6,070 nucleotides of DNA, taken from the NCBI GenBank assembly GCA_021826485.1, contig JAKAZX010000255.1, positions 1 to 6,070 on the forward strand, in the 5' to 3' direction. The DNA is from Pseudomonadota bacterium (GTDB lineage Bacteria > Pseudomonadota > Alphaproteobacteria > Acetobacterales > Acetobacteraceae). Position numbers and translations under genes: made by a program. A model generated the notes under the pieces. That model was not told the origin of the DNA. It saw only the letters and a program-made list of their open reading frames with translations, and searched no databases. The number at the start of each line of letters is the position of its first letter. The first letter of the stretch is position 1. This document shows, piece after piece, positions 1-6,040 of this stretch.

Positions 1-1479
1 CGGCCGCAACAGCAGCGTGGTGCCCGCTGGCGGCCGCAGGTCCGCGGCAAAGGCGGCGGCGAGGGTGGCGCGGCCGGCGGTGCCGCCGCGCATCCAGTCG
101 GTCAGCACCGTCTGCATCCCGTCGACATCCGGGTCGCGGCCGGCATCGATGGCGTGGGCGGGCGTCGTTTCGTGCCAGGGCCGCCACAGTGTCGCGTCGC
201 GCAACTGGTGCCAGGCCGCCAGCAGATGGCCGCCCTCCGGGCGCGGCGCCACATCGGCGAAATGCTCCAGCAGGCCGGCGCGGGCCACATCGGGCACCGG
301 ATCGACCAGCACCAGCCGGCCGCCGCCGGAAGCTGCCAGCGCCGCGCCGATGGCACCGCTTTCGCCGATCGTGACGACGAGGTCCGGGCGCCCCGGCAGG
401 GCTGCGCCGACTGCCTGGGCGATGGCCTGCGGCGTCCTGGCATCGGGCAGGGAGGAGGCGCCGAACCCCGGCAGATCGACGACGATGACCGCCATCGTCT
501 CGGCCAGCGCCATCGCCAGGGGCGCGAGGGCGCGCGCGCTGCCGGGGATGGGCGGCAGCAGCACCGCCAGCTTTCCCCCGGCGGCGCCGTGGCGGCGCAG
601 CGCGATGGTGCCGCCGGGCACCCGCACCACCGGCCCCGGCACCACCGCCGGCGCGCCGCCGCCGCCGCCGGCCGCGAGCGCGCCCGCGACCGCCTGCGGC
701 CAGGCGGCGATGTCGGGGCGCTGCACGGCGACGTTGGCGGGCAGGTCGGTCAGCGCGTCGAGATGGCCGAACAGCAGATCGTCCGGCCGAGCCATCACCG
801 TGGTCGGCACGGCGAGCCGGGCCAGCGATCCGCCGCCGTCGAAGCGGAACGCCGCGGCATAGGCGGCGCGGTAGGCGTCGCCGGCCGCAAGGAAGTCCAC
901 CGTCACGGCCTGGCGCAGGTCCAGCGGCGCGAGCGGGCGCGGCAGGCGCGCGGCCTCGGCGCGCAGATACCAGGGGAATACGGTGAACTGGTCCTTCACC
1001 CGGCTCCAGAGCCACGCCAGATGCGTGCCGTCCCATTCCGCGCCGATCGGCGTCAGGTAGCTGGCGAGCGAGGACGCGGCCTCCAGCGGGTGGAACATCG
1101 CGTAGCCATCGAGCACCAGCGCCGGCACCCGCGCCGGCTGGAGCAATGCCGCGGCGGTGGCGATGGCGGCGCCGGTATGGCTGCCGTACAGCGCCAGCCG
1201 CTCCAGCCCCAGCGCGTCGCAGGCCTCGAACAGCGCCACCGCGAAATCCGCGGCATCGGGGCGCGGATGCGCGAGCGGCGCCGACCAGCCGAAGCCCGGC
1301 GTGTCGAACGCGAACACCGTGAAGCGATCCGCCAGTTGCGCGGCCAGCGGCAGCAGCGCGGCGGCCGAGCGCGGCGAGGCGTGCAGCAGCCCGACCGGCG
1401 GCCCGTCGCCGAGGCGGCGATAGCCGACCTCCCGCCCCTGGCGCGTCACGACGATCCGCGGGGCGAGATCATGCCGCAT
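1..1479 (-). CDS. Tandem-duplicated alpha/beta hydrolase, 3' end cut by window edge
   Basis: This reading frame starts at ATG 1479 and stays open to base 1 (493 codons visible); the stop lies outside the window. It holds two alpha/beta hydrolase halves. Half 1 (about residues 8-268) has LLHASPRS (31-38), DTPGFGWS (59-66), an elbow GSHTG (99-103) with His101 in the nucleophile place, and RPDD (231-234) after a late strand. Half 2 (about 280 onward) has LPPIPGS (308-314), DLPGFGAS (335-342) and elbow GESGA (372-376) with Ser374. The cap motif G-x-H-L-x3-W-x4-D-x5-PW occurs in both halves (151-170 and 416-435) at a fixed 265-residue offset, so the halves are homologous. A run of five Gly (271-275) links them. 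By alignment to half 1, about 30-40 residues are missing off the edge. The gene starts 2 nt after the ligase stop and is therefore probably translated with it. Likely role: cleaving or binding an ester, thioester or C-C bond substrate of the pathway; substrate unknown. Confidence 0.
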   Translation of the reverse strand, partial: MRHDLAPRIVVTRQGREVGYRRLGDGPPVGLLHASPRSAAALLPLAAQLADRFTVFAFDTPGFGWSAPLAHPRPDAADFAVALFEACDALGLERLALYGSHTGAAIATAAALLQPARVPALVLDGYAMFHPLEAASSLASYLTPIGAEWDGTHLAWLWSRVKDQFTVFPWYLRAEAARLPRPLAPLDLRQAVTVDFLAAGDAYRAAYAAAFRFDGGGSLARLAVPTTVMARPDDLLFGHLDALTDLPANVAVQRPDIAAWPQAVAGALAAGGGGGAPAVVPGPVVRVPGGTIALRRHGAAGGKLAVLLPPIPGSARALAPLAMALAETMAVIVVDLPGFGASSLPDARTPQAIAQAVGAALPGRPDLVVTIGESGAIGAALAASGGGRLVLVDPVPDVARAGLLEHFADVAPRPEGGHLLAAWHQLRDATLWRPWHETTPAHAIDAGRDPDVDGMQTVLTDWMRGGTAGRATLAAAFAADLRPPAGTTLLLRP

Positions 1480-1481
1480 GG

Positions 1482-3020
1482 CTACACCCGGCGCCGCAGT
1501 TCGGTCTTCAGCACCTTGCCGGCGGCATTGCGCGGCAGTGCGGTGACGAAGCTGACGCGCCGCGGCACCTTGTGCCCGGCGAGCGTCTGCTTGCAGGCGG
1601 CGAGCAGCGCCGCCTCATCCGCCGTCGCGCCCGGCTGCGTGACGATGAAGGCGCGCCCGACCTCGCCCCAATAGTCGTCCGGCATGCCGACCACCGCCGC
1701 ATCGGCGACACCTGGAAGGCGGAACAGCACTTCCTCCACCTCGCGCGGATAGACGTTCACGCCGCCCGAGATGTACATGTCCTTCTTGCGATCGACGAGG
1801 AAGACGTAGCCTTCGTCATCCATGCGGGCGAGATCGCCGGCGGAGAACCAGCCGTCGCGCAGGCTCGCCGCCGTCGCCTCCGGCTGGTTCCAGTAGCCGA
1901 GGAACAGGCAGGGCGAGGTGCTGAACAGTTCCCCGACCTCGCCCCGCGCGACCGGCTGGCCGGATTCGTCGAGCAGACGGACCCGGTTGAGCGGAAATGG
2001 CTGGCCGACGCACTGCGTCTTACGCAACTGATCGGCCGGCCGCAGGCTGGTGACGATGCCGCCCTCGGTCGAGCCGTAGGATTCGTGCAGGATGCCGTCA
2101 CCGAAATAGTCGATGATCCGCTCCTTGGTCGCCTGCGCCAGCGGCGCGGCATTGGAGACCAGCGCGCGCAGCCCGACGCCCCGCCAGCGGTCCAGCGTCG
2201 CGGACGGCAGCGCGAACATGGCGTGGAAATGCGTGGGCACCATGAAGGTGCCGGCGGCGCGGCTTTCATGCAGCTTGCGCAGCGCCACCTCCGCCTCGAA
2301 GCGCGGCAGGATCTCGCAGGAGCCGCCGAAGAACACCGCGGCGTGGGCGAAGCTGAAACCGGCGCCGTGGAACAGCGGCGCGATCGCCAGATAATGATCG
2401 TCCGGCCCGTAGCAGCCGTATTCGGACGCCATGCAGAACGCCACCAGCGCGCGCGAGCGGTGCGGCAGCACCACGCCGCGCGGCTTGCCGGTGGTGCCGG
2501 AGGTGTAGGGCATGCAGAACGCATCCCACTCCTCCACCAGCGGCAGTGCGGCCGGGGGATGCGCTTCGGCCAGCAGCGCCTCGTACTCCCCGCCGATGAC
2601 GATGATGCGTTCGAGCGCGGGGCAGTCGGCGTCGCGCAGCAGCGGCGCGGTCTCCGCGGTCGCGAAGGCGACGCGGGCACCGCAATCGTTGAGGATGAAG
2701 GCGAGTTCCGCCGAGGTCTGACGCGGATTGGGCGTCGCCACGATCACGCCGGCTTCCGACAATCCGTCGACGATCTCGATGAATTCGAGGCAGTTGCCGG
2801 CGACGATGGCGGCGCGGTCGCCCGGCCGCAGGCCAAGCCCGCCCATCGCCAGCGCCGACACTCGGTCCATCCGGTCGACAAGCTGCGCGAAGGTGAGGCG
2901 GCGGTCGCCGCAGATCAGCGCGACCTTGTCCGGGCGCGACGCCATGCTGGTCTTGATGCCCGACGCCATGCTGACCGGACGAAAGGTCGCCGGCAGCGTG
3001 ACGCTGCGCCCCCCGATCAT
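1482..3020 (-). CDS. AMP-forming acyl-CoA synthetase (ANL superfamily, class I)
   Basis: This 512-residue enzyme should activate a carboxylic acid with ATP to an acyl-adenylate and then to an acyl-CoA in the cytoplasm. The ANL core motifs are all present: the phosphate-binding loop TSGTTGKPRG (173-182), YGSTEGG (315-321), the adenine/ribose-binding GD (395-396) after GWFSA, the hinge segment DRKKDMYISGG (410-420) followed by VNVYPREVEE, and the C-terminal catalytic Lys502 in AAGKVLK. Length is typical for stand-alone fatty-acyl, aryl- or medium-chain-CoA ligases. The start at 3020 gives the classic ATGA overlap with the amidohydrolase stop and a normal N-terminus leading into DKVAL...RLTFAQL. 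The frame is open further upstream, but that would bury the start deep in the neighbouring gene. The acid substrate cannot be assigned from motifs; FadD-like or aromatic/medium-chain ligases are equally possible. Second gene of the leftward operon. Confidence 0.95.
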   Translation of the reverse strand: MIGGRSVTLPATFRPVSMASGIKTSMASRPDKVALICGDRRLTFAQLVDRMDRVSALAMGGLGLRPGDRAAIVAGNCLEFIEIVDGLSEAGVIVATPNPRQTSAELAFILNDCGARVAFATAETAPLLRDADCPALERIIVIGGEYEALLAEAHPPAALPLVEEWDAFCMPYTSGTTGKPRGVVLPHRSRALVAFCMASEYGCYGPDDHYLAIAPLFHGAGFSFAHAAVFFGGSCEILPRFEAEVALRKLHESRAAGTFMVPTHFHAMFALPSATLDRWRGVGLRALVSNAAPLAQATKERIIDYFGDGILHESYGSTEGGIVTSLRPADQLRKTQCVGQPFPLNRVRLLDESGQPVARGEVGELFSTSPCLFLGYWNQPEATAASLRDGWFSAGDLARMDDEGYVFLVDRKKDMYISGGVNVYPREVEEVLFRLPGVADAAVVGMPDDYWGEVGRAFIVTQPGATADEAALLAACKQTLAGHKVPRRVSFVTALPRNAAGKVLKTELRRRV

Positions 3021-3892
3021 GCGACGCTGCCGCCGGTGGGCGGCAGGCGGAACACGCGCTCGGCATTCTCGCGCAGCAGCGCGCGCCGCGTTTCCGGCCG
3101 CAGATCGAGGCCGGCGATCTCCTCCATCGCGCGTTCCGGGTCGATCACCGGCCAGTCGGTGCCGAACAGCACCTTGGTCCGGCCATAGCTGTTCAGATAA
3201 TGCACCAGCGGCGCCGGCCAGTGCTTCGGCGCGTAGGCATCGACGCCGATGAAGACGTTTTCGTGCTTCCATGCCATGGCGATCATCTCGTCGGTCCAGG
3301 GAACGCCGATATGGATGCCGATCAGCTTCAGCTCTGGGAAGTCTATGGCGACGGTGTCGAGGCAGATCGGCCGGCCGACGCTGGGCAGACGGCGTTCGCG
3401 CGAATAGATCAGGTTCTGGCCGACCTGCATCATCACGGGAATGTCGAGCTCGCAGCATTTGGCATAGTACGGGTAGTAGCGCGCATGGTCCGGCGGCAGG
3501 CCGAACCAGTGCGGATAGAGATGCGCGCCGACGAAGCCGTGGTCGCGGACGGCGGATTCAAGCTCGCGCAGCCCGGCGACCCCGCGCGTCGGGTCGATGC
3601 CGGCGAGGCCGGAGAAGCGATCGGGATGCTGCGCGCACACCTCCGCGACGCGGGCATAGGGAATCTCGAACGAGCCGCGCACGGCGAGATCGCCGGCGCG
3701 CACCGCGATCAGCAGCGCGCGGGCGATGCCGGCACGGTCCATCTTGGCCAGATAGGCGTCGATCGGCACGCCGTCCCGCATCTCCGGCGACATGCGGACC
3801 TGCTGCTTGAACGCATCGTCGATGCCGGTGAGGCCGAGCCGCACTTCGTCGGGGGTGTACAGGTTGCAGACGATGTCGATGACGCCGTTCAT
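3017..3892 (-). CDS. Amidohydrolase-2 family (PF04909, ACMSD/decarboxylase-like) protein
   Basis: This 291-residue TIM-barrel protein belongs to the amidohydrolase-related family that includes ACMSD, gamma-resorcylate decarboxylase and related hydrolases and hydratases. Recognisable family segments are the N-terminal strand VIDIVCNLYTP (4-14), GAHLYPHWFGLPP (122-134), SVGRPICLD (171-179), DFPELKLIGIHIGVPWTDE (184-202) with His194, and VLFGTDWPV (241-249) with Asp246. The HxH after the first strand is V8-C-N10, and the usual strand-5 His is replaced by Gln156 (MMQVG), so most canonical metal ligands are absent. The ATG at 3892 was chosen because it gives the usual family N-terminus and sits about 20-30 nt downstream of a good promoter; in-frame ATGs at 3949 and 3922 lie in or upstream of that promoter. 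First gene of the leftward operon, overlapping the ligase by 4 nt. It may act on a pathway acid or ester; exact reaction unknown. Confidence 0.92.
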   Translation of the reverse strand: MNGVIDIVCNLYTPDEVRLGLTGIDDAFKQQVRMSPEMRDGVPIDAYLAKMDRAGIARALLIAVRAGDLAVRGSFEIPYARVAEVCAQHPDRFSGLAGIDPTRGVAGLRELESAVRDHGFVGAHLYPHWFGLPPDHARYYPYYAKCCELDIPVMMQVGQNLIYSRERRLPSVGRPICLDTVAIDFPELKLIGIHIGVPWTDEMIAMAWKHENVFIGVDAYAPKHWPAPLVHYLNSYGRTKVLFGTDWPVIDPERAMEEIAGLDLRPETRRALLRENAERVFRLPPTGGSVA

Positions 3893-3920
3893 CCGGTTCT
3901 GCCTGACATGCCGAGCGCGC

Positions 3921-3949
3921 ATTAGCGGCGCCGAGCGGTGCGGTGTCAA
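3921..3949 (-). promoter_or_regulatory. Predicted sigma70-type promoter of the leftward catabolic operon
   Basis: Read on the minus strand, TTGACA (3949-3944, a perfect -35) is followed by a 17-nt spacer and GCTAAT (3926-3921, 4 of 6 matches to TATAAT). Transcription would begin near 3914, leaving a leader of about 20 nt before the ATG at 3892. A weak purine-rich AGG (3904-3902) lies 9 nt before that ATG. The spacing and the direction toward the amidohydrolase make this a sound prediction, but it is from pattern alone. Confidence 0.65.
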
Positions 3950-3953
3950 CGAT

Positions 3954-4007
3954 GAATCTTCCGCAAGGTGAAATCTTCGCCGGTCGTATTTTCGCTATGT
4001 GGAATTC
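3954..4007. promoter_or_regulatory. Candidate IclR operator cluster (three GAA-n-TTC pairs)
   Basis: The divergent gap holds three short inverted pairs: GAA-TC-TTC (3954-3961), GAA-ATC-TTC (3970-3978) and GAATTC (4002-4007). The middle one extends to an imperfect 15-bp palindrome, GGTGAAATCTTCGCC (3967-3981), with 5 of 7 arm pairs matching. The first two also share the exact direct repeat AATCTTC, 17 bp apart. The first two pairs lie just upstream of the -35 of the leftward operon, where an activator of the IclR type could sit, and in front of the regulator's own gene, where binding could autoregulate. Assignment to the neighbouring IclR protein is inference from position. Confidence 0.4.
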
Positions 4008-4045
4008 TCTTGACCGCTCCCCCCGGCTTGCGGCAACTCCATCCG

Positions 4046-4984
4046 ATGACCGAGGGCATGACGGGCAAGCGCGCCGGGGGCGCCCAGACGGTGGACCGGG
4101 CGCTCGGCCTGCTGCGGCTGATCGCGGCCGGCCCGGTCGGCGGGCTGCGGCTGTCCGACCTGGCCGCGCAGGCGGGGCTGGACGCGGCGACCGCGCACCG
4201 GCTGCTGGCCAGTCTGATCCGGAACGGCTTCGCCGACCAGGACGCGGCGAGCCGCCGCTACGTGCTGGGGCTGGAGGTGTTCTCGATCGCCGCGGCGGCC
4301 TCCAACCGCTTCGACCTGGTCGCGGTGGCGCGCGCGGCGCTGCAACGGCTGAGTGCCGCGACCGGCGATACCGCGATGCTGTGTCTGCGCTCCGGGCTCG
4401 ACGTGGTCTGCGTCGATGTCGAGACCGGCAGCTTCCCCATCCGCACGCTGCCGATGGACATGGGGTCCCGCCGGCCGATCGGCGCCGGGGCCTCGGGGAT
4501 CGCGGTGCTGGCCGCACTGCCGCCGTTCGAGGCGGCGCGCGTGCTGGAGCGCAACGCGCCGCGGCTGGCCGGCGTCCCCGGCCAGGACCCGGACAGCCTG
4601 CGCGTCGCCGTCGAGAGCTGCCGCGCCGCCGGCTATGCGCTCGGCGCCGAGGAGCCGCAGGGGCGCATCCTGGGGCTGGCCGTCACCCTGCATGACCGGC
4701 GCGGCTGGCCGCAGTCCACGCTGTCGCTGAGCGGCATTCCCGAACGGTTCGCCGGGGCGCGGGCGGCCGAGCTGGCGGCCATCCTGGCCACCGAGGCGCG
4801 CGCCATCGAGGAGACGATGCGGCGCATCCCGGATGCCGAGCGCCACAATGCCCACTGGTCGCCGCGCCGGCCGGGTGCGGCCGGCCGCGGTGTCGCGGCA
4901 GCGGGCGACATGCCGCATCATGACCCGGAGAGCGCGCCGCGGCGCCGCAGCCGCCGCGCCGCCGGCGAGGGAGGGACGCGATGA
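4046..4984 (+). CDS. IclR-family transcriptional regulator
   Basis: This 312-residue protein has an N-terminal winged helix-turn-helix (about 14-76: TVDRALGLLRLI, then LRLSDLAAQAGLDAATAHRLLASLIRNG) and a GAF-like effector-binding domain (about 82-258), with typical IclR segments at GAGASGIAVLAALPP (146-160), CRAAGYALGAEE (192-203) and GLAVTLHDRRG (210-220). IclR proteins bind DNA as dimers/tetramers and sense small acids or aromatic intermediates. Being divergent from the amidohydrolase operon suggests that it controls it. The tail after about residue 262 is an unusual Pro/Arg/Ala-rich extension of about 50 residues, probably disordered; most family members end near 250-265. The start is uncertain: ATG 4046 has no clear ribosome-binding site, ATG 4058 is an alternative, and an upstream GTG at 3968 would cross the putative operators. 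The stop overlaps the pirin start by ATGA. Confidence 0.92.
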   Translation: MTEGMTGKRAGGAQTVDRALGLLRLIAAGPVGGLRLSDLAAQAGLDAATAHRLLASLIRNGFADQDAASRRYVLGLEVFSIAAAASNRFDLVAVARAALQRLSAATGDTAMLCLRSGLDVVCVDVETGSFPIRTLPMDMGSRRPIGAGASGIAVLAALPPFEAARVLERNAPRLAGVPGQDPDSLRVAVESCRAAGYALGAEEPQGRILGLAVTLHDRRGWPQSTLSLSGIPERFAGARAAELAAILATEARAIEETMRRIPDAERHNAHWSPRRPGAAGRGVAAAGDMPHHDPESAPRRRSRRAAGEGGTR

Positions 4985-5892
4985 GCTGGCTGACCGACGC
5001 GACCCCGGACGCGACCGCCCCCGGCGGCGCCGTCGATCTGGTGATCGAGCCGGGGGTGAAGGACATGGGCGGCTTCCGGGTGCGCCGCGCGCTGCCCAGT
5101 GCGCGCCGGCGCATGGTCGGCCCGTTCATCTTCCTCGACCATATCGGCCCGGCGGTGTTCGCGGCCGGGGCGGGGCTGGATGTCCGGCCGCATCCGCATA
5201 TCGGGCTGGCGACGCTGACCTACCTCACCGAAGGATCGATCCTGCACCGTGATACCCTGGGCAGCGTGCAGGACATCCTGCCCGGCGAGGTGAACTGGAT
5301 GACGGCGGGAAGCGGCATCGCGCATTCCGAACGATCGGACGCGCAGCAGCGCGCCCGCGCGCGAGGCTTGTGTGGCATCCAGAGCTGGCTCGCTCTGCCG
5401 CGGGCCCACGAGGAAACCGCCCCCGCGTTCCATCACCATGCCGGTGGCGACCTGCCCGTGCTCACCGACTCCGGCGTGTCCGTCCGGCTGGTCGCGGGCC
5501 AGGCCTATGGCCAGAGGGCGGCGGTCGCCACGTTCTCGCAGACGCTCTACATGGATGCGACGCTGGGCGCTGGGGCCGCGCTGCCGCTGCCGGACGAGTA
5601 TCCGGAGCGCGCCGTCTATCTGCTGGAAGGCGAGGTGGAGATCGCCGGCGAACGGTTCGCCGAACATCGCCTGCTGGTGTTCCGCCCGGGCGACCGGATC
5701 ACCCTGCGCGCGACACGGCCGACCCGCCTGCTGGTGCTGGGCGGCGAGCCGATGGACGGCCCGCGCCACATCTGGTGGAACTTCGTCCACAGTTCGCAGG
5801 ATCGCATCGAACAGGCGAAGGCCGACTGGCGGGCCGGCCGCTTCGGCCTGATCCCGGGCGACGAACAGGAGTCCATCCCGCTGCCGGCGTGA
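4981..5892 (+). CDS. Pirin-family cupin protein (YhhW/quercetinase-like)
   Basis: This 303-residue protein is a bicupin of the pirin family. The N-terminal cupin keeps the four metal-binding positions known from human pirin and E. coli YhhW: His71 and His73 in RPHPHIGL, and His115 and Glu117 in GSGIAHSE. Other family marks are GPFIFLDHIGP (47-57), LTYLTEGSILHRDTLG (79-94) and CGIQSWLALP (131-140); the C-terminal pirin domain has YLLEGEVEIAGE (213-224) and ends with GPRHIWWNFV (260-269), a segment typical of the family. It probably binds Fe(II) or another metal. Some members cleave quercetin in vitro, but the natural role of most is unknown. The start is well supported: GAGGGAGGG lies about 6 nt before ATG 4981, and the ATGA overlap with the regulator implies translational coupling. 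No signal peptide or membrane segment is seen, so it is cytoplasmic. Confidence 0.95.
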   Translation: MSWLTDATPDATAPGGAVDLVIEPGVKDMGGFRVRRALPSARRRMVGPFIFLDHIGPAVFAAGAGLDVRPHPHIGLATLTYLTEGSILHRDTLGSVQDILPGEVNWMTAGSGIAHSERSDAQQRARARGLCGIQSWLALPRAHEETAPAFHHHAGGDLPVLTDSGVSVRLVAGQAYGQRAAVATFSQTLYMDATLGAGAALPLPDEYPERAVYLLEGEVEIAGERFAEHRLLVFRPGDRITLRATRPTRLLVLGGEPMDGPRHIWWNFVHSSQDRIEQAKADWRAGRFGLIPGDEQESIPLPA

Positions 5893-5899
5893 CCCGACA

Positions 5900-5916
5900 C
5901 GGTTCACGGCGAACCG
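5900..5916 (+). terminator. Weak stem-loop after the pirin gene
   Basis: CGGTTC (5900-5905) pairs with GAACCG (5911-5916) across a 5-nt loop, giving a 6-bp GC-rich stem 8 nt after the pirin stop. No T-run follows, so it is not a classical intrinsic terminator. It may mark the mRNA 3' end or may be chance in such GC-rich DNA. Confidence 0.3.
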
Positions 5917-5925
5917 CCGCGGGGC

Positions 5926-5954
5926 TTGCGTCGCCCGGCCGGATTCCTTAGGAC
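5926..5954 (+). promoter_or_regulatory. Possible promoter of the tRNA-Val gene
   Basis: TTGCGT (5926-5931) and TAGGAC (5949-5954) are separated by 17 nt, and the tRNA begins 12 nt after the -10-like box. The -35 is 4 of 6 and the -10 only 3 of 6 to the E. coli consensus, but alphaproteobacterial stable-RNA promoters often deviate at the -10. The segment sits in the only gap before the tRNA, which is otherwise gene-free (5893-5965). Confidence 0.4.
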
Positions 5955-5965
5955 ACCCGCTCGGC

Positions 5966-6040
5966 GGGCGCGTAGCTCAGTGGGAGAGCACCACCTTGAC
6001 ACGGTGGGGGTCACTGGTTCAATCCCAGTCGCGCCCACCA
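5966..6040 (+). tRNA. tRNA-Val (anticodon GAC), CCA encoded
   Basis: A full cloverleaf of 75 nt can be folded by eye. Acceptor GGGCGCG (5966-5972) pairs with CGCGCCC; the D-stem is GCTC/GAGC; the anticodon stem CCACC/GGTGG encloses the loop TTGACAC with anticodon GAC at 5998-6000; the variable loop is GGGTC; and the T-stem ACTGG/CCAGT encloses TTCAATC. The discriminator A and CCA (6038-6040) are in the DNA. GAC reads the valine codons GUC and GUU, which fits a GC-rich genome. All stems are perfectly paired, so the gene looks functional. Confidence 0.97.

Noticed and set aside
655..669. Five consecutive GCC triplets (GGC on the coding strand) as a possible phase-variable repeat
   Set aside because: A trinucleotide repeat cannot shift the frame, and it simply encodes the Gly linker between the two hydrolase halves.
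154..1674. Long plus-strand open frame of 506 codons across the hydrolase gene
   Set aside because: It is Arg/Gly/Gln-rich with no recognisable motif and is antisense to the clear alpha/beta hydrolase. Long antisense frames are expected in such GC-rich DNA.
1572..3188. Plus-strand open frame of 538 codons opposite the CoA ligase
   Set aside because: Low-complexity Arg/Ala/Asp/His composition typical of an antisense shadow; the minus strand carries every ANL motif.
3021..3458. N-terminal extension of the CoA ligase frame to 658 codons
   Set aside because: The extension is antisense-like, Arg-rich sequence lying inside the amidohydrolase gene in another frame. The ATGA start at 3020 gives the normal family length.
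3893..3949. Upstream starts for the amidohydrolase (ATG 3949 or 3922)
   Set aside because: They would place the start codon in or before the predicted -35/-10 and add a non-family Arg-rich leader; the protein family begins at the VID strand just after ATG 3892.
4010..4038. TTGACC (4010-4015) as a -35 for the IclR gene
   Set aside because: No -10-like sequence is found 16-18 nt downstream (GCAACT region), and the start codon would follow almost at once. No convincing rightward promoter could be called.
3995..4921. Minus-strand open frame opposite the IclR gene
   Set aside because: Arg/Gly/Gln-rich shadow without domains. The plus strand encodes a complete winged helix and effector domain.
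4918..5907. Minus-strand open frame of 329 codons opposite the pirin gene
   Set aside because: No family resemblance and shadow-type composition. The plus strand has a strong ribosome-binding site and all pirin metal residues.
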